Below, piece by piece: positions 1-9,933 of a stretch of 64,000 nucleotides of DNA; within the stretch, counting starts at the first letter, position 1, and every line of letters begins with the position of its first letter. This DNA is from Megaustenia siamemsis (lineage: Eukaryota > Mollusca > Gastropoda > Stylommatophora > Ariophantidae): positions 11,785,436 to 11,849,435 of the forward strand of contig JAVIAB010000160.1 of assembly GCA_032433765.1 (NCBI GenBank), in the 5' to 3' direction. The notes under the pieces were generated by a model. That model saw only the letters and a list, made by a program, of their open reading frames with translations, had not been told where the DNA came from and ran no database searches. The translations under genes were made by a program, and so were the position numbers.

Positions 1-109
1 GCAACAGGAGTTCCTTCCACCCCCGTAGACACATGAGGTATATAGCGTTGTTGCCTATAGTTTTGAATGACCAACGATACATTCTATAGGTGATGTGATC
101 GATATCACA

Positions 110-872
110 CTATCATCATCATCATCAACATTATCATGAAGTACCATGTCTGCTGTGGAGCCGCGATTGCTCAGTGGTTAGTGAACTGGACTACAAAGGA
201 CAAGGGGTAGGGTTCGATCCAAACCGACGGCTTCCGGATTCACCCATCCTTAAATGGGTACCGGATTTTTTTCTGGGAAAGTAAAGCAGCACGGGCGTAA
301 TACCGACCACATTACCCCAAAAATCATGTGTTGAAGGTCTGTAAAATATAGGGTCACTAACACCATATTTCCCTATCATCCACTTGGCGTGACGGTGGTA
401 CTTTACTTTACTTTTTACTACCATGTCTGCTGGCATAGGTGATCGTGTCACTCTACAACTTTCGACAGTTATTTATGATTTCTGTTGTTGACCTTCGTCC
501 AAGCCATTCTCTTAAGTTGTCTGGTTTCTTTTCTCTTTGCTTCCCTCTATCTCTTCGTCCCTCAATTTTTCCAGTTGTTACAATATATTCCAGTTGTTCT
601 CTTCTCATCACATGGCCAAAAAAATTATGATTGTTTCGTCCCAATATTGGATATTAGCTCTCTTTTTGCTTTGGCCTCTTTCAGAACATTTTCATTACTC
701 TTCTTAGCTGTCCATGGTATTCTCAACATTCTTCTGTAAAAACAAATTTCTACAGACTCCAGTGATTTTCTTATCTGTTGTCCTGTTGTTCATAATTCAC
801 ATCCATATGTTACGACTTGCTCTACATAACATTTAAGAACTCTTTTTCTTGTTTCTATTGTCAAAAATAGAT
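110..872 (-). mobile_element. 5'-truncated LINE, group A, with 16-bp TSD
   Basis: The reverse-strand translation matches the C-terminal end of a LINE reverse transcriptase (IRKK-SSFFGHVMRREQLEY, TTGKIEGRRDRGKQRE, WLGRRSTTEII-NCR). The 3' end on the minus strand runs into a (TGA)n tail. Perfect 16-bp duplications TGTGATCGATATCACA at 94-109 and 873-888 flank it, defining a complete truncated insertion. A SINE sits inside it at 156-418. The reading frame is broken. Confidence 0.82.
156..418 (+). mobile_element. tRNA-derived SINE A nested in a LINE
   Basis: The head resembles a tRNA, with A-box-like TTGCTCAGTGGTTAGTG and B-box-like GGGTTCGATCC. The body reads GGATTCACCC, AATGGGTACCGGA, CCGACCACATTACCCC and GGTCACTAACACCATAT and ends in a T/AC-rich tail. 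A perfect 14-bp duplication TACCATGTCTGCTG (142-155 and 419-432) brackets it, so it jumped into the LINE after that LINE had inserted. Other copies are at 13932, 32979 and 45873. Confidence 0.88.
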
Positions 873-888
873 TGTGATCGATATCACA

Positions 889-1427
889 TATGCCGCATCG
901 TTGACTCTGAAAAACCCACTTTTGCCAGACCTTGTCTGTTCTATGTCTGTTCTCTGCCATATTGTTTCTATGTTTCTAGACAAATGTTCATTCTCGTTGA
1001 AAATGTTTCCCATTTGCTGGCATTCTAGGCCATGCTTAATGTTGGCAGCTTTGACAAAGATTTGGCAATGGGGTAGTGCTACCGTGACATAAATGTTAGG
1101 TGGCTAAGATGATATTTCGACAGTTACTGTCTTTAGTTTCCTTACATTAATGCTGCATCGTCGATAAGCATAAAACAGAGCTGTCGCGTTGCACTTTCTT
1201 TACTTTTTCGTTTACTAAACTTTGATCATCTTAAAAGAAAATATATATTTTTTGTTAAATGAACTTTGTTCTGGGTTTGTGTCACACTTTGCGTTTGCTC
1301 ATCTGATATTATCCTTCTCCTCATTGACTTCTTTGTTAGTTTCTCCATGTAAAATACGAATAGCTATAATTAACTGCTTCTTTCGTACTTTGTGTTTTTA
1401 ATCTTAAGCCAGGTTTAACATATTGAT
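889..1427. other. Unannotated AT-rich interval
   Basis: I see no supported gene, recognisable transposon or tandem repeat here. The only open frame near the start is opened by the TSD of the neighbouring LINE and has no recognisable features. Confidence 0.5.
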
Positions 1428-1818
1428 GTGAATGATGGACAATAGTACAACATATAAGAAAATCAGTGGAGGCTGTAGAAATGTTGTTTTACAAAAGAAT
1501 GTTGAGAATCACATGGACAGCTATGAAGAGTAATGAAGATGTTCTGAAAGAGACTAGAACAAACAGACAGCTTATATCCAATATTAGGAAGAAACAATCA
1601 TCATCTTTTGGCCATGTAATGAGAAGACAACAGCTGGAATATATTGTGACAACTGAGAAAAATGAGGGACGAAGAAATAGAGGGAATCAAAGAGAACAGA
1701 TACCAGACAGCTTAAGAGAATGGCTTGGCAGAAGTCAACAGAAACGATAAATAACTGTCGAGATCGAAAGTTGTGGAGAGACATGATCACCTACGCCAGC
1801 AGGCATGGTACTTGAAGA
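1428..1818 (+). mobile_element. LINE group A 3' fragment
   Basis: Plus-strand translation gives AVEMLFYKRMLRITWTAMK, SNEDVLKETRTNRQ and IRKKQSSSFGHVMRRQQLEY, then a frameshift before the usual WLGRRSTTEMINNCRDRKLW end. The upstream part at 1428-1460 still shows the GACAATAGTACAACA region typical of longer copies. It is truncated and non-functional. Confidence 0.78.
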
Positions 1819-1987
1819 GGAATTTCTTAATTTGCTTCCATCAGGAAATGTTACAATAACAATATCAGAAATGGCAATGACTGAGACTGTTTGATGACCT
1901 CCATCGAGAGCTAGAACGTTGAACCTCCATCACATCAGAAAGATTTCATCGCAATTGATGAAGAAGCATCTTCATTTGATATTTTGT

Positions 1988-2187
1988 GTAAAGGTAAAGG
2001 TAAAAGTAAAGGTAAAGGTAAAGGTAAATGTAAAAGTAAAAGTAAAGGTAAAGGTAAAGGTAAAAGTAAAGGTAAAGGTAAAAGTAAAGGTAAAGGTAAA
2101 GGTAAAGGTAAAAGTAAAGGTAAAGGTAAAGGTAAAAGTAAAGGTAAAGGTAAAGGTAAAGGTAAAGGTAAAGGTAAAGGTAAAGTA
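1988..2187 (+). repeat. Hexanucleotide array (GGTAAA/AGTAAA)n
   Basis: About 33 units of GGTAAA with scattered AGTAAA and TGTAAA variants. It abuts the 3' end of the minus-strand SINE C, so it looks like that SINE's own simple tail, (TTTACC)n, after expansion. The Lys-rich and Thr-Phe open frames across it are repeat artefacts. Confidence 0.9.
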
Positions 2188-2500
2188 CGAGACTTGAATC
2201 GGCGTCTTAGCACGCGAGTTTCCACCCATATGTGCTCGGCTGCCTATCCAGAAGTGTTCGGGGACTTCTGGATAGTGTCGCTTCAAGCATCGAAATTCAC
2301 GATACTACGCGGCACTCCTCACCTTCCCAGAGTATTACCCTGGTATCTATTTTTGTCAGCGGCTGGTTTGACCGCGGGGGTATTCTTGTGTACAACCACG
2401 AGTACAACTCACACTGCTTCCAGCGGGAATCGAACACGGGTTGTCCGAAAGTCGGAAGCCGAGTCCGGTGGTTTTCCCAACTAGGTACCGATGCCCCCAT
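2188..2500 (-). mobile_element. tRNA-derived SINE C
   Basis: Read on the minus strand, the head at about 2500-2420 carries A-box-like TACCTAGTTGGGAAAACC and B-box-like GTTCGATTCCC sequences. A roughly 220-bp body follows and runs into the TTTACC tail. A second copy at 58840-59296 aligns along the whole length. The tRNA part does not fold as a full functional tRNA. Confidence 0.75.
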
Positions 2501-2960
2501 ATTATGTGCGCTTCTTCGTAATGTCATCACTATATTCATCATCTCGTCATCATCATCATCTTCATCTTCTTCTACTTCCAAAGCTTCTTCTTCGCTATTC
2601 TTTTTCTTCACAATTATATGTTTCCTTATCGTGGTCATATTCATTATCTCTTTCATTAATACTATTATTTGTAATCATTATCTTCTTTGTCTTTTTTCTT
2701 TAATATCACATTCGCTATCCCATCATCATCTTTATTATCTTTCTCACCATCTACCATACAGTGCATGTTTACGATTTGCTTTGTTCTCCCGCATATCTTG
2801 TACATCGCTGTTATCTTCAACTTTATCTTCTCGCCCAATAACGTCATGCATTCCTTCTGCACTTTCTTCACCCAAATCATCAGCCTCATCTTTTCTCATA
2901 TAAACCTTACCCTCTGATGCATGTTTTTATTAATTTTTTTCCTTTTTATCATTTATAAAA
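2501..2960. repeat. Pyrimidine-rich low-complexity interval
   Basis: Dominated by TCATCATC and CTTCTTC words and T-rich sequence on the plus strand. Open frames here are Ser/Leu/Phe-rich simple-sequence products. No gene is supported. Confidence 0.6.
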
Positions 2961-3335
2961 ATTCACTTGAGTCCGTAGAAATGTGGTTTTACATAAGAAT
3001 TTTTAGAATACCATGGACAACTAAGAAGAGCAATGAAAATGTTTTGAAAGAGGTCAAAAGAAAAAGAGAGCTATTTTCCAATATTAGGAAGAAACAATCA
3101 TCATTTTTTGGCCATGTGATGAGAAGAGAACAACTGGAATATATTGTAACAACTGGAAAAATTGAGGGACGAAGAGATAGAGGGAAGCAAAGAGAACAAA
3201 TAACAGACAGCTTAAGAGAATGGCTTGGCAGACGGTCAACAATAGAAATGATAAGTAGCTGCCGAGATCGAAAGTTGTGGAGAGACATCATCATCTACGA
3301 CAGCAGACCCGGTACTTGATGATGATGATCCTTCA
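2961..3335 (+). mobile_element. LINE group A 3' fragment, frame open over 110 codons
   Basis: The frame from about 2965 to 3319 reads ESVEMWFYIRIFRIPWTTKK, RKKQSSFFGHVMRREQLEYI, TTGKIEGRRDRGKQREQITD and ends ...YDSRPGT-stop, followed by a (TGA)n tail. It is 5'-truncated but little decayed, so fairly young. It holds the last C-terminal segment only, with no catalytic reverse-transcriptase block. Confidence 0.83.
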
Positions 3336-4290
3336 TAAACATCGCCTCATCTTCTTTCTTACCCACCTTAACTACTCACTCATCTTCTATCTCTTGTACA
3401 GAATAATCATTTAGCAATATTTTAAAATTATTCTTTGTCATCTTCTTCTTCTGTCTAAAATTGTGATCCCCTTTCCCGACTCCACTTGTCTCCCTTATCC
3501 TCATGGAACTGAACCTATCCAACCAAAATGAACCTCATCTCAAGAATATTCCAACACGTCACTCACCACACTCTCGACAACAGACAAAACTCATCAGGAT
3601 TCCACTTCTTCCTCATTAATGGGTCAAGTACCAAATATCGACTTCTCCTACTTGTTAACGTTTCAGAAAATAGAACCAGTACGATACATAGTCGGTAGTC
3701 TGTCATGTGACCACATCAACCATTTTACATGGCTTCTGGTTCTAGGTAATTGAGGTTACTGCGATAACGATTTTATGTTGGAAAACTTGAATGTTTTCGC
3801 CTTGCATATAATGGCTGATATTCATAAAAAAAAGATAGCCCTTGAAATATCTGAGGGGCAGAGTAATCTGGAAGCCCATCAGTAGCGGTGGTAATTTTTT
3901 CAAAAATTGGAAAAAATGAATCCGTGTTTCCTCATGACGTTACCCTCGCTTGATGTCTCGGTCAGTGCGATCCGATGTCAGCCCTTTGGATAATGGCAAT
4001 AAACAGGAGGCCCCGTGTGCACTTCCGCACGTTAAATATACATTGGTAATTAAAATCGAAAAGAGAAGACCTTAAACATGGTCGCTACCACGACTACTAC
4101 GAATACTAGGCCGTGCTACGGAGTTCGTGCACATGGGCCAGGATTCTCCTCTGATTTTCTCGAGATTCTCGAGGGGGGTATCGGAGCACCTATGGGTATG
4201 TGTATGGGTTTGTTTACTTTAGTATATATATCTTAGCTTAGCCATTCATTACTAGTTAGCTATGTAGGATTAGTTATATTTACTTACATA
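3336..4290. other. Unannotated interval
   Basis: No supported coding exon, transposon end or array. I searched both strands for the missing receptor exon 4 (TM4) and saw no convincing candidate. Confidence 0.45.
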
Positions 4291-4435
4291 TCTGTGTGTG
4301 TTGTTGTTTGTCTGTTCCTGCTGAAGGCCTATTCAACCGAAACGTCGTTCAAATCTGTGTCGTCTACTTACCACGTAAAGCTTTTACCATACCTTTTTTC
4401 AATTTTTTTTTTTTCAATTTTATCTCCCACCTATG
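4291..4435 (+). mobile_element. Dispersed repeat with CTGAAGG...CCGAAAC core
   Basis: One of five copies in the window. The shared block reads CTGCTGAAGGCC, then CCGAAACGTC, then GTCGTCTACTTACC, ACGTAAAGCTTTTACCATACC and T-rich sequence. The spacing loosely recalls the hammerhead ribozyme core (CUGANGA...GAAA) found in Penelope-like retroelements, but A9 is G here. Identity is unproven. Other copies: 7786-7905 (-), 8010-8150 (+), 10505-10610 (+), 61985-62140 (-). Confidence 0.5.
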
Positions 4436-4494
4436 GGTATGTGCAGTGAAGATGATCCTAACAATTAAGGAAACTTAAAATGCTGCATGAGCAT

Positions 4495-5035
4495 TAAGTA
4501 GAACGGTGTTTATTAGGGTCTTAAATAGAACAAGTTTTATTATAGTTTTATGTAGAACGGTGTTCATTATAGTGTTATGTTGATTAGGGGTGTTATGTAC
4601 AAAGGTGTTTATTATAATGTTATGTTCATTAGGGGTGTTATGTAGAATGGTGTTTATTATAGTGTTATGTTCATTAGGGTGTTATGTACAAAGGTGTTTA
4701 TTATAGTGTTATGTTCATTAGGGGTGTTATGTAGAATGGTGTTTATTATAGTGTTATGTTGATTAGGGGTGTAATGTACAAAGGTGTTTATTATAGTGTT
4801 ATGTTCATTAGTGGTGTTATGTAGAACGGTGTTTATTATAGTGTTATGTTGATTAGGGGTGTTATATAGAACGCTGTTTATTAGAGGTGTTTTGTAAACG
4901 GTGTTTATTAGAGGTGTTTTGTAAACGGTGTTTATTAGAGGTGTTTTGTAAACGGTGTTTATTAGAGGTGTTTTGTAAACGGTGTTTATTAGAGGTGTTT
5001 TGTAAACGGTGTTTATTAGATGCATTAAGCAGAAC
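4495..5035 (+). repeat. Degenerate minisatellite, GTGTTATGTAGAACGGTG type
   Basis: Units of about 27-30 bp alternate as GTGTTATGTAGAACGGTG and TTTATTATAGTGTTATG; the last six units (from about 4880) are a purer 27-bp form GGTGTTTTGTAAACGGTG. The array continues at 5637-5775 and 6656-6930, so two insertions have split one original array. Confidence 0.85.
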
Positions 5036-5636
5036 AGTGTTTATTCTTCTACCTTTTAGCTCCCAGTGGAGCATAGGTCTTCAACAAACACATTCCAAGT
5101 CGTTCTGTTTTTTTGCCATTCTTTTAAGATCATTCCATGTCTTTCCCATCATCTTCATCTCTGCTTCTATCTGTCTTCTACAAGAATTCATTGGTCTTCC
5201 TCTTTGTCTTTTCCCTGGGGATTCCAAAAAAGGGCCTGTTGTGTAATACTCTCAGTTGGCTTCCGTAGTGTGTGTCCTATCCAGCGCCATCGTCTTCGCT
5301 GTATCTCTTTATCCACTGGTGTTTGACTGGTACATTTCCATAATTCTATGTTAGTGATTTTGTCCTGCCATTTCCATCCTTTTATTCTGCGTAAGCATCC
5401 ATTAGTGAAAGTCTGTACCTTCGTGATTGTCAATTTTTGTTGTTCTCCATGATTCACAGCCATATAATAGGACCGCCTTAACATTTGAGTTGAAAAATTT
5501 TATTTTTGTATTTAACCTAATTTCTTTGGATTTTCATGTTTCCCAGTGCAATGAAAGCTCCTCTTGCTTTTGATATATTTATTTTGGTATCATTTTATGT
5601 TCCTCCCTCTTTATCTATATAACTGCCCAGATATAT
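5036..5636 (-). mobile_element. LINE group F (RTE-like) fragment inside the minisatellite
   Basis: The minus strand shows in broken frames YLGSYIDKEGGT, ALGNMKIQRN, then [39 protein letters not shown] and [19 protein letters not shown], followed by the 3' end encoding a VEDLCSTGS-like terminus near 5060-5090. These are the late reverse-transcriptase and C-terminal motifs of RTE-type LINEs as I know them. It interrupts the 27-bp array. Confidence 0.75.
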
Positions 5637-5775
5637 GTAAAAGTTGTTTATTGGGGTGTTATATATAAGGGTGTTTGTAGATGTGTTATGTAGACGGGTG
5701 TTTATTAAGAGGCATTACGTAGAGGGGTGTTTACTAAAGGTGTTTTGCTCTAACGGTGTTTATTATAGGTGTTAT
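5637..5775 (+). repeat. Continuation of the split minisatellite
   Basis: Degenerate units with GGTGTTATGTAG and GTGTTTATTA words, identical in type to 4495-5035, resume immediately after the LINE. Confidence 0.75.
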
Positions 5776-6655
5776 GTAGCATAGCTATAGTTATGGTTAT
5801 GGAATGCCCCTGTATCAATGCAAACGAATTAAAATCCATAATTGCTCAACCGCCCGTGCCAGTGGGATCATCTGAATTAATATCTCATCTCTCCAAAACA
5901 AAGAAAGTCAGCTGCAGTCCCCATTATAGCAAACACAGCACACGTCAAAAGATATAAGGCGAAACCACCACTGTGTGTCTATATGTTTTGAATTGAAGTC
6001 ATCAACGACGGCCTAACATCATCAAGTGCTATGACGATCATCATTTTCGGGAGGACGTGAACTCCCATGGTATATGGTGGATAGGCGGCAGGAACCATTG
6101 AAGGCTATGTCTGAAAAGTGTTCCTTGTTGCAGTTTCCTCATATTCCAAGTCCGGCTTGTTGCAGGAGCTACTGAGTTAAGTGCTCTGTGCACACCGTGA
6201 GCTGTGTGTCTCATCCGTTTTGATCCTGCTTCGATATCCCGCTTGTTTACGATGAATAATGATATCGTATGACAGGGAACAGTTGGATGTGTTCACTTTC
6301 TGCGCGGTTTCGCCTTATGTCTTTTGGCGTGTGCTGAGACTGCTACGATGGGGACTACAGTTACCTTTCTTTGTTTGGGAGATGAGTTAGTAATTCGGAT
6401 GATTCCACTGGCACGGGCGGTTGAGCAATTATGGATTTTAATTCGTTTGCTGTGATACCGAGGCCTTCAATAACCAATAACCAATAACCAATAAGGCGAA
6501 ACCGCACTGAAAGTGAACATAGCAATCTTTTCCCCGTCATACGATATCATCATTCATCGTAAGCATCGGAACATCGAAACACGATCAAAACGGATGAAAC
6601 GCACAGCTCACAGTGTGCACAGAACTCTTAACTAAGTAGCTCCGGCAGCAGTAGC
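5776..6655. repeat. Repeat X, composite with nested inverted arms
   Basis: Two inverted pairs are visible. 5822-5972 pairs with 6303-6452 (words GAATTAAAATCCATAATTGC and the reverse complement). 6110-6310 pairs with 6490-6650 (words GATATCGTATGACAGGG, GTGAGCTGTG). The plus-strand order at 5990-6470 recurs at 27781-28150 and partly at 60830-61008, so this is a dispersed family. I find no coding capacity or clean TSD. It may be a foldback or non-autonomous DNA element. Confidence 0.6.
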
Positions 6656-6930
6656 TAGTATTTATTAGAAGTGTTATGAAGAACTGCACTTATTAGAGGT
6701 GTTTTGTAGAACGGTGTTTATTAGAGGCGTCTTGTAAAACGGTGTTTATTAGAGGTGTTATGTAGAAATGCGCTTATTAGAGGTGTTATGTTGAGCTGCG
6801 TTTATTAGAGGTGTTTTTTAGAAAGGTGTTTATTATAGCTGTTATGTAGAACGATGTTCATTAGAGGTGTTATATGTAGATCAATGTTTATTAAAAGCTT
6901 ACATGGAGCTGTGTTTATTAGGGATATTTT
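6656..6930 (+). repeat. Third block of the split minisatellite
   Basis: About ten degenerate 28-bp units with TTATTAGAGGTGTTATGTAG words, same type as 4495-5035, resume after Repeat X. Confidence 0.8.
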
Positions 6931-7195
6931 GGTGATGAGATTAATGACTAAATGGTGTATTGTCTCGTCTCTTCTATTTTTAGAGACCGCTAAATTTAGG
7001 CGCTGTATAGTTTTATGAATTCAGAAGCCTGTGAGAAGCTAACGCCCTTCGGCCCAATACCATGTAGTGATATCTGCAGATATTTCTATAGTTGTATATA
7101 CTTCAGTAATTAGGCCGTTTTGTCTCTAATTGTAGATTATACAAAAGTTTGAACGACAGGTCTGGCAGGAGACGTTTCACTGGACACTAGAGATG

Positions 7196-7290
7196 TGCTC
7201 TTGATTGTACTTGATTGTACTTGATTGTACTTGATTGTACTTGATGGTACTTGATTGTACGTGATTGTACTTGATTGTACTTGATTGTAC
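7196..7290 (+). repeat. 10-bp array TTGATTGTAC, about 9 units
   Basis: Nearly perfect decanucleotide repeat with one G-for-T and one G-for-T/ACG variant unit. Confidence 0.9.
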
Positions 7291-7630
7291 TCCACATAAT
7301 AATGACTTTTTATATTTCCTGGACAAGCTACATCAGTCCAAGCTTTTAAAATGGGTACCTAACTTATATAATTGGTAATATATCTTTACCAAGAAAAGCG
7401 TATTTCTCAAGCTTAGCTCTCAATAGGTTTAATTTAGTCATGTTTTTTTTTTTTACTTGGAAGTTAAGTTATATATTCCAAGAAATGTTACAGGGGATTT
7501 CCCTATCTTAAAACAGTGGTTTTCAACTTGTGTTTACCTGTCGTCATCAGGGGGGTTTACCAGCTTCAAAGAAACATTGTTCCAGAATTATTTAGATATT
7601 TCATTTTGGTTGAATTTTATTTTGTTCTCT
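7291..7630. other. Unannotated AT-rich interval
   Basis: No supported gene or element; an AT-rich stretch with one poly-T run at about 7445. Confidence 0.45.
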
Positions 7631-7634
7631 GTTT

Positions 7635-7651
7635 TAATCTCTCTCTCTCTT

Positions 7652-7687
<36 letters not shown>
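7635..7687 (+). repeat. (TC)n microsatellite
   Basis: CT dinucleotide tract with a TTCT interruption near 7650. It adjoins the repeat that starts with AAATGCAAAGTTGCAG. Confidence 0.9.
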
Positions 7688-7688
<1 letters not shown>

Positions 7689-7689
7689 G

Positions 7690-7905
7690 GTCAAAGTAAA
7701 GGAATGCATAAAAAATGCAAAGTTGCAGTAAAGTTGATTGTATGGAGAAATATAGAGACACATATAGAGACAAATATATAGAAAAAACGGTATTGTTAGA
7801 ACTTTACGTAATAAGTGGACGACACAAATTAGAACAACGTTTCGGCTCAATGGGCCTTCAGCAGGAACAAATATACAACACTAGTACAGATATGTATTTA
7901 AAATA
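7690..7905 (-). mobile_element. Dispersed CTGAAGG/CCGAAAC repeat, longer copy
   Basis: The minus strand carries the same core as 4291-4435, followed by ACATAATAAG-like sequence and, at 7700-7740, AAATGCAAAGTTGCAGTAAA. The latter is also present at 61930-61985 in the same relative position, so the element is at least about 215 bp long. Confidence 0.55.
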
Positions 7906-8009
7906 AATAATAAAATTAATAATAATTTTGAACTTGAATGAACATATCATTCTAGTTTGAAACTATTATTTTTTAAAATTATATATTAATTTTATATATT
8001 TTTATTATT

Positions 8010-8150
8010 ATTTAATATTTTAAATACATATCTGTGTTTGTGATGTATGTTTTTTTTCGCCTGCTGAAGGCCTATTGAGCCGAAACGTTGCTCTAATTTG
8101 TATCGTCCACTTATTACGTAAAGCTTTAACAATACCGTTTTTTTCTATTA
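8010..8150 (+). mobile_element. Dispersed CTGAAGG/CCGAAAC repeat, inverted partner
   Basis: Plus-strand copy of the same family, about 100 bp from the 7690-7905 minus-strand copy across an AT-rich centre. The two form an inverted pair directly downstream of receptor exon 3 in the gene's orientation. Confidence 0.55.
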
Positions 8151-8340
8151 TTTTCTCTAGTTATTTCTTTTCACTTCTCTCTCTGCCATCGTTCCCACTC
8201 ATATCTCACTCTTTCTGTCTCCCACCCTATTTTTCTTTCCTTTGTATTATTTTACCACTCATATTTTTTTTTCTCTCTCTATCTCTCTTTCCCCCCCCCC
8301 CTCTCTCTTTATTTTGTTCTATCTTTCTCTATACATCCCA
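8151..8340 (+). repeat. Pyrimidine-rich low-complexity tract
   Basis: CT-rich sequence with TCTCTC runs and a C12 run near 8290. On the receptor strand it is a purine tract at the start of the intron after exon 3. Confidence 0.65.
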
Positions 8341-8372
8341 CAGCCACTGCAACAACAAAGGCACAGACCAAC

Positions 8373-8512
8373 CTCTCAACGCTTATCAAGATGAGATTAA
8401 GCACAGTCGCGTTGGCTGTCAGGTTCTCGACGAAGCCGGACATTTTGCACAGAAACTCCGACCAGGTCCAGTGACTGATGAAGTGTATCACAACCTCATG
8501 GGGCACACACAC
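8373..8512 (-). CDS. GPCR coding exon 3: TM2 end, ECL1 and TM3 to the E/DRY arginine
   Basis: This 140-nt exon has its acceptor AG at 8514-8513 (context GACGACAG) and starts in phase 0. It encodes residues 120-165 plus two bases of R166. VCVPHEVV ends TM2, and HWTWSEFLC holds the ECL1 Trp and the TM3 Cys that normally forms the disulphide to ECL2. The frame then runs through TM3 to ISVER, where Glu-Arg takes the place of the usual Asp-Arg. The donor GTTGGT (complement of 8367-8372) is weaker than consensus but has G at +5 and falls inside the Arg codon, a frequent intron site in these receptors. The open frame continues past the donor for another 20 codons (LVCAFVVAVAVGC...), but these do not resemble ICL2, so I read them as intron. 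It is the last receptor exon I can find before the left edge. Confidence 0.86.
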
Positions 8513-8552
8513 CTGTCGTCACACAAAACATACATTTTAACCAAACCTAGAA

Positions 8553-8803
8553 CTAAGAATAGTGTTGCAGTGAATAGTGATGCAGTGAATAGTGTTACAT
8601 TGAATAATGTTGCAGTGAATAGTGTTACAGTGAATAGTGTTGCAGTGAATATTGTTGCAGTGAATAGTGTTACAGTGAATAGTGTTGCAGTGAATAGTGT
8701 TGCAGTGAATAGTGTTACATTGAATATTGTTGCAGTGAATAGTGTTACAGTGAATAGTGTTGCGGTGAATAGTGTTGCAGTGAATAGTGTTACAGTGAAT
8801 TAT
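8553..8803 (+). repeat. 15-bp minisatellite AATAGTGTTGCAGTG
   Basis: About 17 units of 15 bp with GTTACAGTG and GTTACATTG variants, giving a five-residue VNSVA-type frame. It lies in intron 2, 40 bp from the exon 3 acceptor. The open frame is a repeat artefact. Confidence 0.88.
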
Positions 8804-8882
8804 AGTGTCATTTTACATCAATTGAAAACTGATACATGGGCCTGAAACCGGATCAGATTTAGGCCTAAGCTAAATAAGATTC

Positions 8883-9600
8883 ATCATCATCAAGTACCAT
8901 GCCTGCTGGCATAGGTGATCATGTTTCTTCACAACTTTCGATCTCGACAGTTATTTATCATTTCTGTTGTTGACCTTCTGCCAAGCCATTCTCTTAAGCT
9001 GTCTGGTATCTTTTCTCTTTGCTTCCCTCTATCTCTTCGTCCCTCAATTTTCCCAGTTGTTACAATATATTCCCGCTGTTCTCTTCTTATTATGGCCACA
9101 CAATGATGATTGTTTCTTCCTTATGTTGGATTTTAGCTATCTTTTTGCTTTGGCCTCTTTCAGAACGTTTTTATTACTCTTCTTAGCTGTCCATGGTACT
9201 CTCAAAATTCTTCTATAAAACCACATTTCTGCAGCCTCCCGTGATTTTCTTATCTGTTGTCCTAATGTCCATGATTCACATCCATATGTTAAGACTGGCT
9301 TTACATAAGATTTAGGAACTCTTTTTCTTGTTTCTATTGTCAAAAATGGATTGCATAGTATCTTCCTCAGTTTTTGGAAAGCTGCTTTTGCCTGACCCAT
9401 TCTGCATCTCACCTCTGTTGTACATCTACCATCTGAGGTTAACATTATTCCCAGATATTTAAATATATTTACATGTTTTAATATTGTTCCACCTATCTTT
9501 ATTGTGCATTGCGGTGACGCCTTTTTCTTTGTTTTTACCATTACTTCTGTACTTTTCACCCTTACGAGCAAAAATACAGAAATAGTGGTAACAACCATAG
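8883..9600 (-). mobile_element. LINE group A fragment with late RT motifs
   Basis: The minus strand reads KSTEVMVKTKKKASPQCTIK, then IFKYLGIMLTSDGRCTTEVR (the KYLG block of LINE reverse transcriptases), QAKAAFQKLRKILCNPFLTI, CESWTLGQQIRKS and WFYRRILRVPWTAKKSNKN. A frameshift precedes the C-terminal end and a (TGA)n tail lies at 8883. It lacks the catalytic YADD block, which would lie further 5'. Confidence 0.82.
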
Positions 9601-9620
9601 GTAAAAGATTTAGCATGGGG

Positions 9621-9930
9621 CTTCAAACTCCGAGTGGGCCTCAAATTTGTTGGAATTGTAATCTATGATAGAACCTTGTTGTGTTATTTTGTAAATTCTG
9701 GGTTCTTCAGAGTTTCATTTAGTTGTAATGAGCTTAGGGCCTCGTGAAGTCTAGGTGTGACCATGATGAGAAACATGGGCTATGAGTTAGACAGGATAAC
9801 AGAAAACTGAACAGTTTCAAATGAGAATTTACAGAGGAATGGGAAGAGTTTGGTGAAATTAAAAGAAATGAAATAGTAAAGATATGAAGCAGATGAAGAA
9901 AGAATTATTGAATACAACTCAAACCAGAGA
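9621..9930. other. Unannotated interval
   Basis: No supported gene or transposon end. Purine-rich near 9830-9900. Confidence 0.45.
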
Positions 9931-9933
9931 CAT

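Noticed and set aside
159..240. tRNA gene candidates (also 13938, 26820, 42226, 62386 and 24700)
   Set aside because: Only A- and B-box-like parts are conserved; acceptor and anticodon stems do not pair, and each continues into a SINE body.
1984..2484. 166-codon Lys/Gly-rich frame
   Set aside because: Translation of the GGTAAA array running into SINE C.
7020..7085. Possible receptor exon 4 on the minus strand (after CTGCAG near 7080)
   Set aside because: The 20 codons (YHYMVLGRRALASHRLLNS) do not resemble ICL2/TM4, and a stop follows.
8309..8512. 67-codon minus frame taken as a complete small protein
   Set aside because: It is receptor exon 3 plus 20 intronic codons; splice phases and GPCR spacing explain it better.
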